The notes under the pieces: model-generated
Told to the model about the DNA's origin: nothing
Databases searched by the model: none
What the model saw: only the letters and a program-made list of their open reading frames with translations
Shown: positions 1 through 7,190 of the stretch, piece by piece
Numbering within the stretch: the first letter of the stretch is position 1
How the letters are laid out: each line of letters begins with the position of its first letter
Assembly (NCBI GenBank): GCA_024401225.1
Contig: JAKSLM010000018.1
Span: forward strand, 1-48,169
Source: Bacteroidaceae bacterium
Lineage (GTDB): Bacteria > Bacteroidota > Bacteroidia > Bacteroidales > Bacteroidaceae
Direction: 5' to 3'
DNA length: 48,169 bases
Made by a program: the position numbers and the translations under genes

Positions 1-73
1 GGTTGTGCTACCAAGATTCGAACTTGGACTGAGGGAACCAAAAACCCTAGTGCTGCCATTACACCATAGCACA
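1..73 (-). tRNA. tRNA-Gln (UUG)
   Basis: Read on the minus strand, the 7-bp acceptor stem TGTGCTA/TAGCACA pairs perfectly. The T arm is CCAAG-TTCGAAT-CTTGG and the anticodon loop TTTTGGT places TTG at positions 34-36, which reads glutamine codons. The acceptor starts at 73 and ends at 4; position 3 is the discriminator and 1-2 are the first two bases of an encoded CCA tail, whose last A lies outside the window. A promoter lies 57 bp upstream. Confidence 0.93.
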
Positions 74-129
74 ATCCTGGTAGCATTCTGTTGCGTGTCC
101 CCGAGGGGGATATTTCGCGAATGCGGATG

Positions 130-160
130 CAAAGGTAGTAGTTTTTCTTTGATTGTGCAA
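130..160 (-). promoter_or_regulatory. Promoter of tRNA-Gln
   Basis: On the minus strand TTG (158-160) is followed after 20 nt by TACCTTTG (130-137), the Bacteroidetes -33/-7 pattern. It is correctly placed for the tRNA-Gln gene. Confidence 0.65.
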
Positions 161-177
161 AGTTTTTTACAAAAAAG

Positions 178-208
178 TTGTTTTTCGCTGAGAAAAATGC
201 TAACTTTG
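178..208 (+). promoter_or_regulatory. Promoter of psd
   Basis: TTG (178-180), a 20-nt gap and TAACTTTG (201-208) match the Bacteroidetes vegetative promoter. The psd ATG is 27 nt downstream. Together with the tRNA promoter it forms a divergent pair. Confidence 0.65.
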
Positions 209-235
209 CACAAAATTTCCTTAATACATCCTGTA

Positions 236-943
236 ATGGCAAAAGAAAAAACTATAATACACAACAAACGAAGAAATAAGATCAGACTGCATCATGAGGG
301 AACCCATACTCTTGTATATACGGGTATTGTGGGTGCTGTGATAGTATGTCTGGCGTGGTTTGCAAAGGACTCTCTGCAGTGGGGATCGTATGCCATAATC
401 GGCATCACGTTGATTATATACGGCATACTGCTCAACTTCTTCCGCTGCCCAATCCGTATGTACCAGGGACCGACCAACAAGAGCATCGTGGCTCCTGCTG
501 ACGGACGCATTGTGGTGATAGAAGAGGTGGAGGAGAATGAGTATTTCCACGATAAGAGGCTGATGATCTCGATCTTCATGTCGCTCACCAATGTGCATGC
601 CAACTGGGTGCCATGTGAGGGTACGATAGTGAAGGTGGACCATCAGAATGGTAACTTCATGAAGGCTTATCTGCCTAAGGCGAGCACGGAGAATGAGCGC
701 TCGATGGTGGTGATCCGTACTCCGCAGGGTGTGGAGGTCATGGCACGACAGATTGCCGGTGCTATGGCTCGACGCATCGTGACTTACAGCAAGGAGGGCG
801 AGGAGTGCTTCATCGACGACCACATGGGATTCATCAAGTTTGGTAGCCGTGTGGATGTGTATCTGCCTCTCGGTACTGAGGTGCTGGTGAAGATGGGACA
901 GGCTACGGTAGGCGATGAGACGCTGATAGCTCGTCTGAAGTAA
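236..943 (+). CDS. psd: Phosphatidylserine decarboxylase (pyruvoyl enzyme)
   Basis: Decarboxylates phosphatidylserine to phosphatidylethanolamine at the inner membrane. The 235-residue protein has two membrane-spanning segments near its N-terminus (about 27-44 and 51-68), the conserved NVHANW stretch (about 119-124), and the self-cleavage site KFGSRVD near residue 203. There Gly-Ser cleavage would create the pyruvoyl group on the small C-terminal subunit. The short length fits the Bacteroidetes/archaeal-type family. The frame is open from position 5, but the ATG at 236 lies just after the promoter and begins the family-like sequence. The earlier part overlaps the tRNA and is not coding. pssA, the preceding enzyme of the pathway, follows 46 bp downstream, so the two are probably one operon. 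Confidence 0.93.
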   Translation: MAKEKTIIHNKRRNKIRLHHEGTHTLVYTGIVGAVIVCLAWFAKDSLQWGSYAIIGITLIIYGILLNFFRCPIRMYQGPTNKSIVAPADGRIVVIEEVEENEYFHDKRLMISIFMSLTNVHANWVPCEGTIVKVDHQNGNFMKAYLPKASTENERSMVVIRTPQGVEVMARQIAGAMARRIVTYSKEGEECFIDDHMGFIKFGSRVDVYLPLGTEVLVKMGQATVGDETLIARLK

Positions 944-989
944 GGACGAAGTACAAGGTGTGTGTGACACGGTATTTTCATAAAGGATA

Positions 990-1742
990 ATGAAGAAGAA
1001 TATTCCAAACATACTGACATGCTGCAACCTGATATGCGGTTGCATCGCTACTTATGCCGCCTTCCATCATGGACATGGGGTGGCTTTTGTTTTTATTCTG
1101 CTGGGCGCTGTGTTCGACTTTTTCGATGGCATGGTGGCACGTGTGCTGGGTGTGAGTGGCAAGCTCGGCTTGCAGCTCGATTCGCTTGCTGACGACATCA
1201 CGTTTGGTCTGGCGCCTTCGGCAATGGTGTTCACGTTGTTTAACCATGTGGCCTATCCTCAGGTGATGGCTACTGACTTCTTCTTCAACGTGATGCCTTT
1301 CACAGCGTTCATCATGGCTGCCTTCTCGGCCATGCGCCTGGCTAAGTTCAACATCGATGAGCGCCAGCATCTGGGATTCATAGGTATGCCTACTCCTGCC
1401 AATGCTATATTCTGGGGTGGACTGATATCGAGCAGCGAGGCCTGGCTGACTGGTGTGCACTTCAATGCGTTCTTCCTCTTCATGTTCATGATGCTCAGCT
1501 GCTGGCTCCTCGTATGCGAGGTACCAATGTTTGCGCTGAAGTTCAAGAACCTATCGTGGGCGGACAATAAGATTAAGTATGTGTTCCTTGCTTTGTGTGT
1601 AGTCGTACTTGGCGCATGTGTCATATTTGGCAGCGGACAGGGCGCAGTATGGCAGTATTTGTCGCGAGGAATGGCTATGTGTATCGGACTTTATGTCATG
1701 ATGTCGATTGTGGCAAGCTATTTGCCAGAAGAACAGGCATAA
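990..1742 (+). CDS. pssA: CDP-diacylglycerol-serine O-phosphatidyltransferase
   Basis: Makes phosphatidylserine from CDP-diacylglycerol and serine, which feeds the adjacent Psd. The 250-residue integral membrane protein carries the complete CDP-alcohol phosphatidyltransferase motif: D46-G47-xx-A50-R51-x8-G60-x3-D64-x3-D68, where the aspartates bind metal and catalyse. Several hydrophobic helices follow (about 75-100, 150-172, 195-245). The start codon is preceded by AAAGGA, unusually close to a Shine-Dalgarno sequence for this group. The gene is second in the psd-pssA-DUF4834 run. Confidence 0.94.
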   Translation: MKKNIPNILTCCNLICGCIATYAAFHHGHGVAFVFILLGAVFDFFDGMVARVLGVSGKLGLQLDSLADDITFGLAPSAMVFTLFNHVAYPQVMATDFFFNVMPFTAFIMAAFSAMRLAKFNIDERQHLGFIGMPTPANAIFWGGLISSSEAWLTGVHFNAFFLFMFMMLSCWLLVCEVPMFALKFKNLSWADNKIKYVFLALCVVVLGACVIFGSGQGAVWQYLSRGMAMCIGLYVMMSIVASYLPEEQA

Positions 1743-1796
1743 GGCGCGTGTGTTCTACCGGTAAGCGTGGAACTCCGCAATAAAACGTGATACATT

Positions 1797-2093
1797 ATGG
1801 GATTTATCGGAGCAATATTATTCATGTTACTTTCTGCAATTTTGATTATTGCAGTAATGGGGATTAGTCTGCTGGCAAGATTGTTTGGCGGATTGAGCAA
1901 CCTGTGGCGTGTGGTCACAGGCGGCAATCGCGGAACTCAGCAATCGGCATACAGACGCCCTGGCAACAATACGAATAATGGCAGCAATGCTAAAGCAAAT
2001 AGCAATGCTGCCAATCAGGGGGCTCGACCACGGTCGAACGGCAAGGTGTTCAGCGATGATGAAGGCACCTATGTGGATTTTGAGGAGATATAG
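1797..2093 (+). CDS. DUF4834 family small membrane protein
   Basis: A 98-residue protein of unknown function. One long hydrophobic segment covers about residues 3-30. A low-complexity Asn/Ala/Arg-rich linker follows, and the C-terminus ends in an acidic FSDDEGTYVDFEEI tail. That tail with an N-terminal helix is what I recognise as the Bacteroidetes-restricted DUF4834 family. It sits 54 bp after pssA, probably in the same transcript, and converges on proA with a 13-bp gap. The sequence gives no clue to its biochemical role. Confidence 0.75.
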   Translation: MGFIGAILFMLLSAILIIAVMGISLLARLFGGLSNLWRVVTGGNRGTQQSAYRRPGNNTNNGSNAKANSNAANQGARPRSNGKVFSDDEGTYVDFEEI

Positions 2094-2106
2094 AGACTGG
2101 TCCTCA

Positions 2107-3366
2107 TCATTTCCTCACCTGTCCGTTACCTTTTATAATCCATTTGTAAGTTGTGATCTCTTCGAGTGCCATAGGGCCTCGAGCGTGTAGCTTCTGGGTA
2201 GAGATGCCTATCTCTGCTCCGAGTCCGAATTGTGCTCCATCAGTGAATGCTGTTGGAGCATTATGGTATACACAGGCTGCATCGACCTGGCGAAGGAACT
2301 GGGATGCGGTGGCCTCGTTGTCGGTGATGATGCACTCGCTGTGTCCCGATCCGTTGTGGCGGATGTGGCGGATGGCTTCATTGGCCGAGGCAACGGTCTT
2401 GATGGCCATGGTGTAGGAGAGGAACTCGGTACCGTAGCTCTCATCGGTCGATGGGCGCAAAAGTTCGGCAGGGTAGGAACCCTGAAGTGCTGCCAGCGAT
2501 GGAGCATCGGCATAGATGAGTACATTGCTGTCCTGCAGAGGACGGCAGATGGCTGGGAGGTCGGAGAGACGATCCTCGTGCAGAAGCATGCAGTCGAGAG
2601 CATTGCATACGCTGACGCGGCGTGTCTTGGCATTGTTGATGATGGCTGTGCCTTTCTGAAGGTCGGCATCCTTGTCGAAGTAGGCGTGGCAAACTCCGGC
2701 TCCGGTCTCGATGACTGGTACGGAGGCTTCGGTGCGCACGAAGTCGATGAGTCGCTTGCTGCCTCGTGGGATAACGAGGTCGACCAGTCCGTTGGCATGA
2801 AGGAGCTGGGCTGTAGCCTCGTGAGTGGCAGGAAGGAGGGTGATGACATCGGGATTGATGTGCATCTCCGTAAGTATCTGGCGGATGATGCCTACCACCT
2901 TCTGATTGGTAGCATCGGCATCCTTACCTCCCTTGAGTACGCATGCGCTACCCGCCTTGAGGCAGAGCGAGAAGACGTCGAAGGTGACGTTAGGACGAGC
3001 CTCGTAGACCACGCCTATCACACCGAATGGCACGGATATGCGAGTGAGCTCAAGACCGTTAGGCAGTACGCTTTGCTTGAGGATGCGACCGAGGGGCGAT
3101 GGGAGCGAAGCCACATTGCGCATGTCGGATGCGATGGCAGCAAGGCGATCGTCGGTGAGCTTGAGACGGTCGTAGAGTGGATTGTCGGGCGACATCTTTG
3201 CCAAGTCTTCGCTGTTGGCCTCGATGATGGCTTGTGAATGAACATGGATGGAGTCGGCGATGCGCAGAAGGATGCCGTTGATGGTTGCCTCGTCAAGGAG
3301 GGCTATGTCGATTGATGCGTCTTTGGCGCTCTGAAGAAGTGATGTCAGCATAGGAATTCGGTGCAT
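2107..3366 (-). CDS. proA: Glutamate-5-semialdehyde dehydrogenase (gamma-glutamyl phosphate reductase)
   Basis: Second step of proline synthesis: NADPH reduction of gamma-glutamyl phosphate to glutamate semialdehyde, which cyclises to pyrroline-5-carboxylate. The 419-residue length is normal. Visible motifs are [14 protein letters not shown] (about 113-126), the LKGGKDA cofactor loop (about 144-150), ETGAGVCH (220-227) and [10 protein letters not shown] with the probable catalytic C254. Its start overlaps the end of proB by 22 bp on the same strand, indicating translational coupling. It is adjacent to a hydroxyproline dehydratase locus that makes the same P5C. Confidence 0.96.
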   Translation of the reverse strand: MHRIPMLTSLLQSAKDASIDIALLDEATINGILLRIADSIHVHSQAIIEANSEDLAKMSPDNPLYDRLKLTDDRLAAIASDMRNVASLPSPLGRILKQSVLPNGLELTRISVPFGVIGVVYEARPNVTFDVFSLCLKAGSACVLKGGKDADATNQKVVGIIRQILTEMHINPDVITLLPATHEATAQLLHANGLVDLVIPRGSKRLIDFVRTEASVPVIETGAGVCHAYFDKDADLQKGTAIINNAKTRRVSVCNALDCMLLHEDRLSDLPAICRPLQDSNVLIYADAPSLAALQGSYPAELLRPSTDESYGTEFLSYTMAIKTVASANEAIRHIRHNGSGHSECIITDNEATASQFLRQVDAACVYHNAPTAFTDGAQFGLGAEIGISTQKLHARGPMALEEITTYKWIIKGNGQVRK

Positions 3367-4109
3367 GGGGTGTTGTCGCGATCGGACATGATACGAATGA
3401 GGATATTGTCGCGCTTGCCGTTGGCAATGATGACTGAGATGCCTTCAGCAGCGGTGTTGGCAGCTACGCTCGATTTGCTCTGCATACCGCCGCGTCCGGC
3501 GCTCGATTTGGCTGTCTGGATGTAGTCGGAGAGGTCCTTGCCTGGTTTTACAATCGAGATGAGGCGCGACTCAGGGTCGTTAGGGTTGCCGGTGTAGATA
3601 CCATCTATGTTGGAAAGGATGATGAGCATCTGCGACTGAGTCATGCGCGCTATGAGGCCTGACAGTTCGTCGTTGTCGGTAAACATCAGCTCGGTGATGC
3701 TAACGGTGTCGTTCTCGTTTACGATAGGCAGAACGGCGTTGTCCAGCATGACGCGGAAGCAGTTCTCCTGATTCTTACGGTGATCGTTGTCGCCGAAGTT
3801 CTCCTTTGTGGTAAGTACCTGACCTACGGAGATGCCGTATTCGCGGAACATCTCAAAGTAGCGGTTCATCAGTTTCGCCTGGCCTACAGCTGAGAAGAGC
3901 TGACGCTGATCGACTGAGTCGAGGTCGTGCTGTATGTGCTTGAGCTCGCTGCGTCCCGAAGCCACGGCTCCCGAGGACACGAGGATCACCTCATGTCCCT
4001 GCTGGCGCAGTATGGCTATCTGATCGACAAGGGCAGACATGCGGGTCACGTCAAGACTGCCGTCCTGGCGTGTGAGTACATTGCTGCCTATCTTTATCGT
4101 GATTCTCAT
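3345..4109 (-). CDS. proB: Glutamate 5-kinase (kinase domain only)
   Basis: Phosphorylates glutamate to gamma-glutamyl phosphate, the committed step of proline synthesis. The 254 residues make up the amino-acid kinase domain alone: KIGSNVL at the N-terminus, the VSSGAVASG phosphate-binding loop, NENDTVS, and [18 protein letters not shown] near the C-terminus. The C-terminal PUA domain of the E. coli enzyme (about 367 residues) is absent; shorter forms exist in other bacteria, so this is not obviously a truncation. It is the first gene of a proB-proA operon, with a -7 element 96 bp upstream. Confidence 0.95.
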   Translation of the reverse strand: MRITIKIGSNVLTRQDGSLDVTRMSALVDQIAILRQQGHEVILVSSGAVASGRSELKHIQHDLDSVDQRQLFSAVGQAKLMNRYFEMFREYGISVGQVLTTKENFGDNDHRKNQENCFRVMLDNAVLPIVNENDTVSITELMFTDNDELSGLIARMTQSQMLIILSNIDGIYTGNPNDPESRLISIVKPGKDLSDYIQTAKSSAGRGGMQSKSSVAANTAAEGISVIIANGKRDNILIRIMSDRDNTPCTEFLC

Positions 4110-4204
4110 TTATTCGTTTTTTACCTTGTTAGCAATGTATAACTGTAACTGCTAAATCGCACATTTTATACATCAATATTAATACTTGCAATAAAAAGTT
4201 GGTG

Positions 4205-4212
4205 CAAAGTTA
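4205..4212 (-). promoter_or_regulatory. -7 element, proBA
   Basis: TAACTTTG on the minus strand matches TAnnTTTG and lies 96 bp upstream of the proB ATG. I see no clear -33 TTG at the expected distance, so only the -7 box is annotated. Confidence 0.45.
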
Positions 4213-4243
4213 CATTTTTTTATTTAGATAACGGTATTTTTCG

Positions 4244-4251
4244 TATCTTTG
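4244..4251 (+). promoter_or_regulatory. -7 element, activase gene
   Basis: TATCTTTG on the plus strand lies 87 bp upstream of the activase ATG at 4338 and 31 bp from the divergent proBA -7 box. No clear -33 element is seen. Confidence 0.45.
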
Positions 4252-4337
4252 TCAACAAAAAGTTGCACATTATTAATAAAAAGAAACAACGAAGCGCTTT
4301 TTGCCGCATAAAAATCATAAAATAACGACTCCTGATT

Positions 4338-5237
4338 ATGATATTTGATATCAAACGATTTGCAATCAATGATGGTCCGGGCATTCGCACCACGGTGTTC
4401 ATGAAGGGATGCCCACTCCGTTGCGTGTGGTGCCACAATCCGGAAGGCATCAGTCCGCAGCCTGTCAAACTGTACACAAAGAAGAAGTGCATCGGGTGCA
4501 AGTCGTGTGTGGATATTTGCGAACAGGGCAACCTCGCTCTCACTCCCGATGGAATAAAGGAAGTGGGATGCTGCACGATGTGCGGAAAGTGTGCCGATGA
4601 ATGCCCAACGCTGGCACTTCAGATAGCTGGCAAGGAATGGGAGATGGACCGCCTGATGGAGGTGATAGAGAAGGAACGTCAGGTAATGGAGGACTCGGGT
4701 GGTGGCGTTACGGTGTGTGGTGGCGAACCATTGATGCATCCCGACTATCTGTGTTCGCTGCTCGAGGAACTGAAGCGTCGTGGACTGCACCGAACGGTGG
4801 ATACCACCCTCTATGCTTCGGAGCAGACCATCGATCGCGTACTGCCTCTTGCCGACCTCTTCCTCGTAGACCTGAAGCACATGGATAGCGAGAAGCACAA
4901 GCGTTATACTCAGGTACCCAACGAACCTATACTTCGTAATATACGCCGCATTTCGGAAGCCGGAGCCCGATTCTGGATACGCATACCTGTCATAGTAGGG
5001 GTGAATGCGGACGATGCCAATATTGAGGCAAGTGCTGCCTTCCTGGCTTCGTTGCCTACACATCCAGAGGTGGTCAATCTGCTTGCCTATCACGACATCG
5101 GCATGGGCAAGCATGCAAGAATGGGTACGGAGTACAATCCCGAGCAACTCACTATGGAAGCGCCCGACGATGCTCTGTTGCAGCACGTTCAGGAGATGCT
5201 CGAAAGTAAGGGCCTCACAGTAAAGATAGGTGGTTAA
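4338..5237 (+). CDS. Glycyl-radical enzyme activating protein (radical SAM)
   Basis: A 299-residue radical SAM activase of the PflA type that installs the glycyl radical on a partner enzyme by SAM cleavage. CPLRCVWC (about residues 26-33) is the Cx3Cx2C motif binding the radical-SAM [4Fe-4S] cluster. Two ferredoxin-type clusters follow: CIGCKSCVDIC and CTMCGKCADEC. This insertion is typical of activases for dehydratase-type glycyl-radical enzymes and absent from classical PflA. GGEPLMHP is the SAM-binding GGE region. The evident partner is the HypD-like enzyme at 7191-9683, on the opposite strand beyond a pullulanase gene. The 3' end overlaps pulA by 4 bp, tail to tail. Confidence 0.9.
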   Translation: MIFDIKRFAINDGPGIRTTVFMKGCPLRCVWCHNPEGISPQPVKLYTKKKCIGCKSCVDICEQGNLALTPDGIKEVGCCTMCGKCADECPTLALQIAGKEWEMDRLMEVIEKERQVMEDSGGGVTVCGGEPLMHPDYLCSLLEELKRRGLHRTVDTTLYASEQTIDRVLPLADLFLVDLKHMDSEKHKRYTQVPNEPILRNIRRISEAGARFWIRIPVIVGVNADDANIEASAAFLASLPTHPEVVNLLAYHDIGMGKHARMGTEYNPEQLTMEAPDDALLQHVQEMLESKGLTVKIGG

Positions 5238-7132
5238 ACGATAGATGCAAGTATCATGGCACTCTGTGCAGCAACCCTGACCTTGGAACGGGAGGTGTGA
5301 GCGAATCCTTGCAGGTTGATCATCCCATTGCGGCACACGATGGTGTAGCGTCCCTCAGGAATAGTGATGGTCGCTGCCTTGCGGTTGGAATTCATGATGC
5401 ATACGATGCGTTTCCATGAGTCGCCTACCGCTTCACCATTGAGGGTGAATGCGATGACGCAATCGGGGGTGGGCAGGAACTGCATATTACGGCGAACCAG
5501 TTCGGCGCTTCCCATGCGGAATGCCTTGTGATTACGGCGCATTTCGATGAGTCCCTTGTAGTACATGAATACGTCAGGATGCTTCTGCAGATTGTTCCAA
5601 TCGATCTGGTTGATGCTATCGGGCGAGTTGTAGCTGTTGCGTACGCCCTTCTTGTCGCGTAGCACCTCTTCGCCCGCCCAAAGGAACGGGATGCCCTGGG
5701 AGGTAAAGACAAGGGTCTGGGCCAGCTTGTCGAGACGAATGAGTTCGTCGTCCTTGATGTCAGGGATGCTGGCACGCAGGCGATCCACCAGGCTCATGTC
5801 GTCGTGACATGATACATACGAAACGTGCTGCGATGGTTCGGCAGCCCATGCTACCTTACTATAGTTAACCTTATTCATGTCCACCCCATCGTGCCGTATG
5901 CCTCCCACAAGACCAAATTTTATGCTCTCCTCATGGCCTGCCATGCCTGCAAGGTAGGCGGGCTTGGTGTCGTCTGCAAACGGACCGCGAATAGCATCGC
6001 GCATCTCATCGGCAAAAGCACCGATGCCCTTCATCTTGTAGGTCGAAGCCTTCATGGCGCAGATGTCGTTATCGATGGCTGGTGGATTGGCTGCCCATCC
6101 CTCGCCGTAGATGGTGATGGAAGGATCGATGGAGTCGAGCATGCTGCGTATCTGACGCATGGTCTCCATGTCGTGAATGCCCATGAGGTCGAACCGGAAA
6201 CCGTCGATGTGGTATTCCTCCACCCAGTACCTTACGCTCTCGAGCATGAACTCTCGCATGAGCGGTTGTTCCGATGCTGTCTCGTTGTCGCATCCTGAAG
6301 CGTTGGCGTATCTGCCTCCCTTTGTACTTGCATCGCCCGGTGCGCCCTTTAAGTGGCTCGCCATGCGGAAGTAATAGTCGGGAAAGGTGAGTTGGAAGTT
6401 GGACTGCTCAATGTTCATGCAGTGGTTGTAGACCACATCAAGGATTACCCTGATGCCTGCGCTATGCAGAGCCTGCACCATCAGTTTGAACTCGCGGATG
6501 CGTGTGGCAGGATCGGTGGCGTCGGTCGAGTACGAACCTTCTGGCACGTTGTAGTTGAGAGGATCGTAGCCCCAGTTGTACTGAGGCTCTTCGAGGTGCG
6601 ACTCATCGACCGTGGCATAGTCGAACGAAGGCATGATTTGTACGGCATTGATGCCGAGGGTGTTCAGATACCACAGGTTGCGGGGCTCAGTAAGTGCAAG
6701 AAACTTGCCAGGATACTGGCTCTTGCTCGATGGGTGGATGGAGAAGTCGCGATGGTGCATCTCGTACACCACGAGGTCGGATGGGGTAGCGATGGATGGT
6801 CGCACATCGTCTGCCCATCCATCAGGATCGGTAGTCTTGAGGTCTATCACCGCTGCCCGTTTGCCGTTCACGCCTACAGCCTTTGCAAAGGGGCCGGGAC
6901 ATTCGCCCCTCCCCATGTCGAAGGTGTAGTACTTGCCATTCATGTCGCCTCGTGCAGTACCGGCCCATCGGTTCACTCCGATGCGCTTGAGGCTGATGGT
7001 CTGCGATGGCCTGGATGCCGAGCATGAGTCGTAGAGGCGTACTTTTACTTCCTTTGCAGTACTAGGCGCATTGAGTGTGAACATGGTGCGCGACGGATTG
7101 TAATCCATCTCGTTGAATAGTTTCTGACTCAT
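5234..7132 (-). CDS. pulA: Type I pullulanase (GH13), apparently cytoplasmic
   Basis: Hydrolyses alpha-1,6 branch points in pullulan, glycogen or starch-derived dextrins. The 632-residue protein has an N-terminal CBM48-like beta domain (about 10-100). It carries the type I pullulanase signature YNWGYDP (185-191), DVVYNH (232-237), GFRFDLMG with nucleophile D315, acid/base E344 in YGEGW, and SCHDD with D444. No signal peptide is visible, so it is probably intracellular, acting on imported oligosaccharides or glycogen. It lies between the hypD-like gene (58 bp upstream, same strand) and the convergent activase. Function in the radical system is not implied; the position may be a chance insertion. 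Confidence 0.93.
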   Translation of the reverse strand: MSQKLFNEMDYNPSRTMFTLNAPSTAKEVKVRLYDSCSASRPSQTISLKRIGVNRWAGTARGDMNGKYYTFDMGRGECPGPFAKAVGVNGKRAAVIDLKTTDPDGWADDVRPSIATPSDLVVYEMHHRDFSIHPSSKSQYPGKFLALTEPRNLWYLNTLGINAVQIMPSFDYATVDESHLEEPQYNWGYDPLNYNVPEGSYSTDATDPATRIREFKLMVQALHSAGIRVILDVVYNHCMNIEQSNFQLTFPDYYFRMASHLKGAPGDASTKGGRYANASGCDNETASEQPLMREFMLESVRYWVEEYHIDGFRFDLMGIHDMETMRQIRSMLDSIDPSITIYGEGWAANPPAIDNDICAMKASTYKMKGIGAFADEMRDAIRGPFADDTKPAYLAGMAGHEESIKFGLVGGIRHDGVDMNKVNYSKVAWAAEPSQHVSYVSCHDDMSLVDRLRASIPDIKDDELIRLDKLAQTLVFTSQGIPFLWAGEEVLRDKKGVRNSYNSPDSINQIDWNNLQKHPDVFMYYKGLIEMRRNHKAFRMGSAELVRRNMQFLPTPDCVIAFTLNGEAVGDSWKRIVCIMNSNRKAATITIPEGRYTIVCRNGMINLQGFAHTSRSKVRVAAQSAMILASIV

Positions 7133-7190
7133 GGCGCTAATACTGCATAACGTAACGGAAGGAGTTGCTTACGGACGCCTCCACTTGTGA

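Noticed and set aside
5-235. N-terminal extension of the psd reading frame starting at position 5
   Set aside because: It overlaps the tRNA-Gln gene and both promoters, and the sequence is not like the Psd family; the ATG at 236 is used instead.
2230-3237. 335-codon open frame on the plus strand opposite proA
   Set aside because: It is a shadow of the proA codons: no start context, no recognisable domain, and the opposite strand encodes a complete enzyme.
4224-5336. 370-codon open frame on the minus strand opposite the activase
   Set aside because: Antisense shadow of the radical SAM gene; it also covers its promoter and has no family resemblance.
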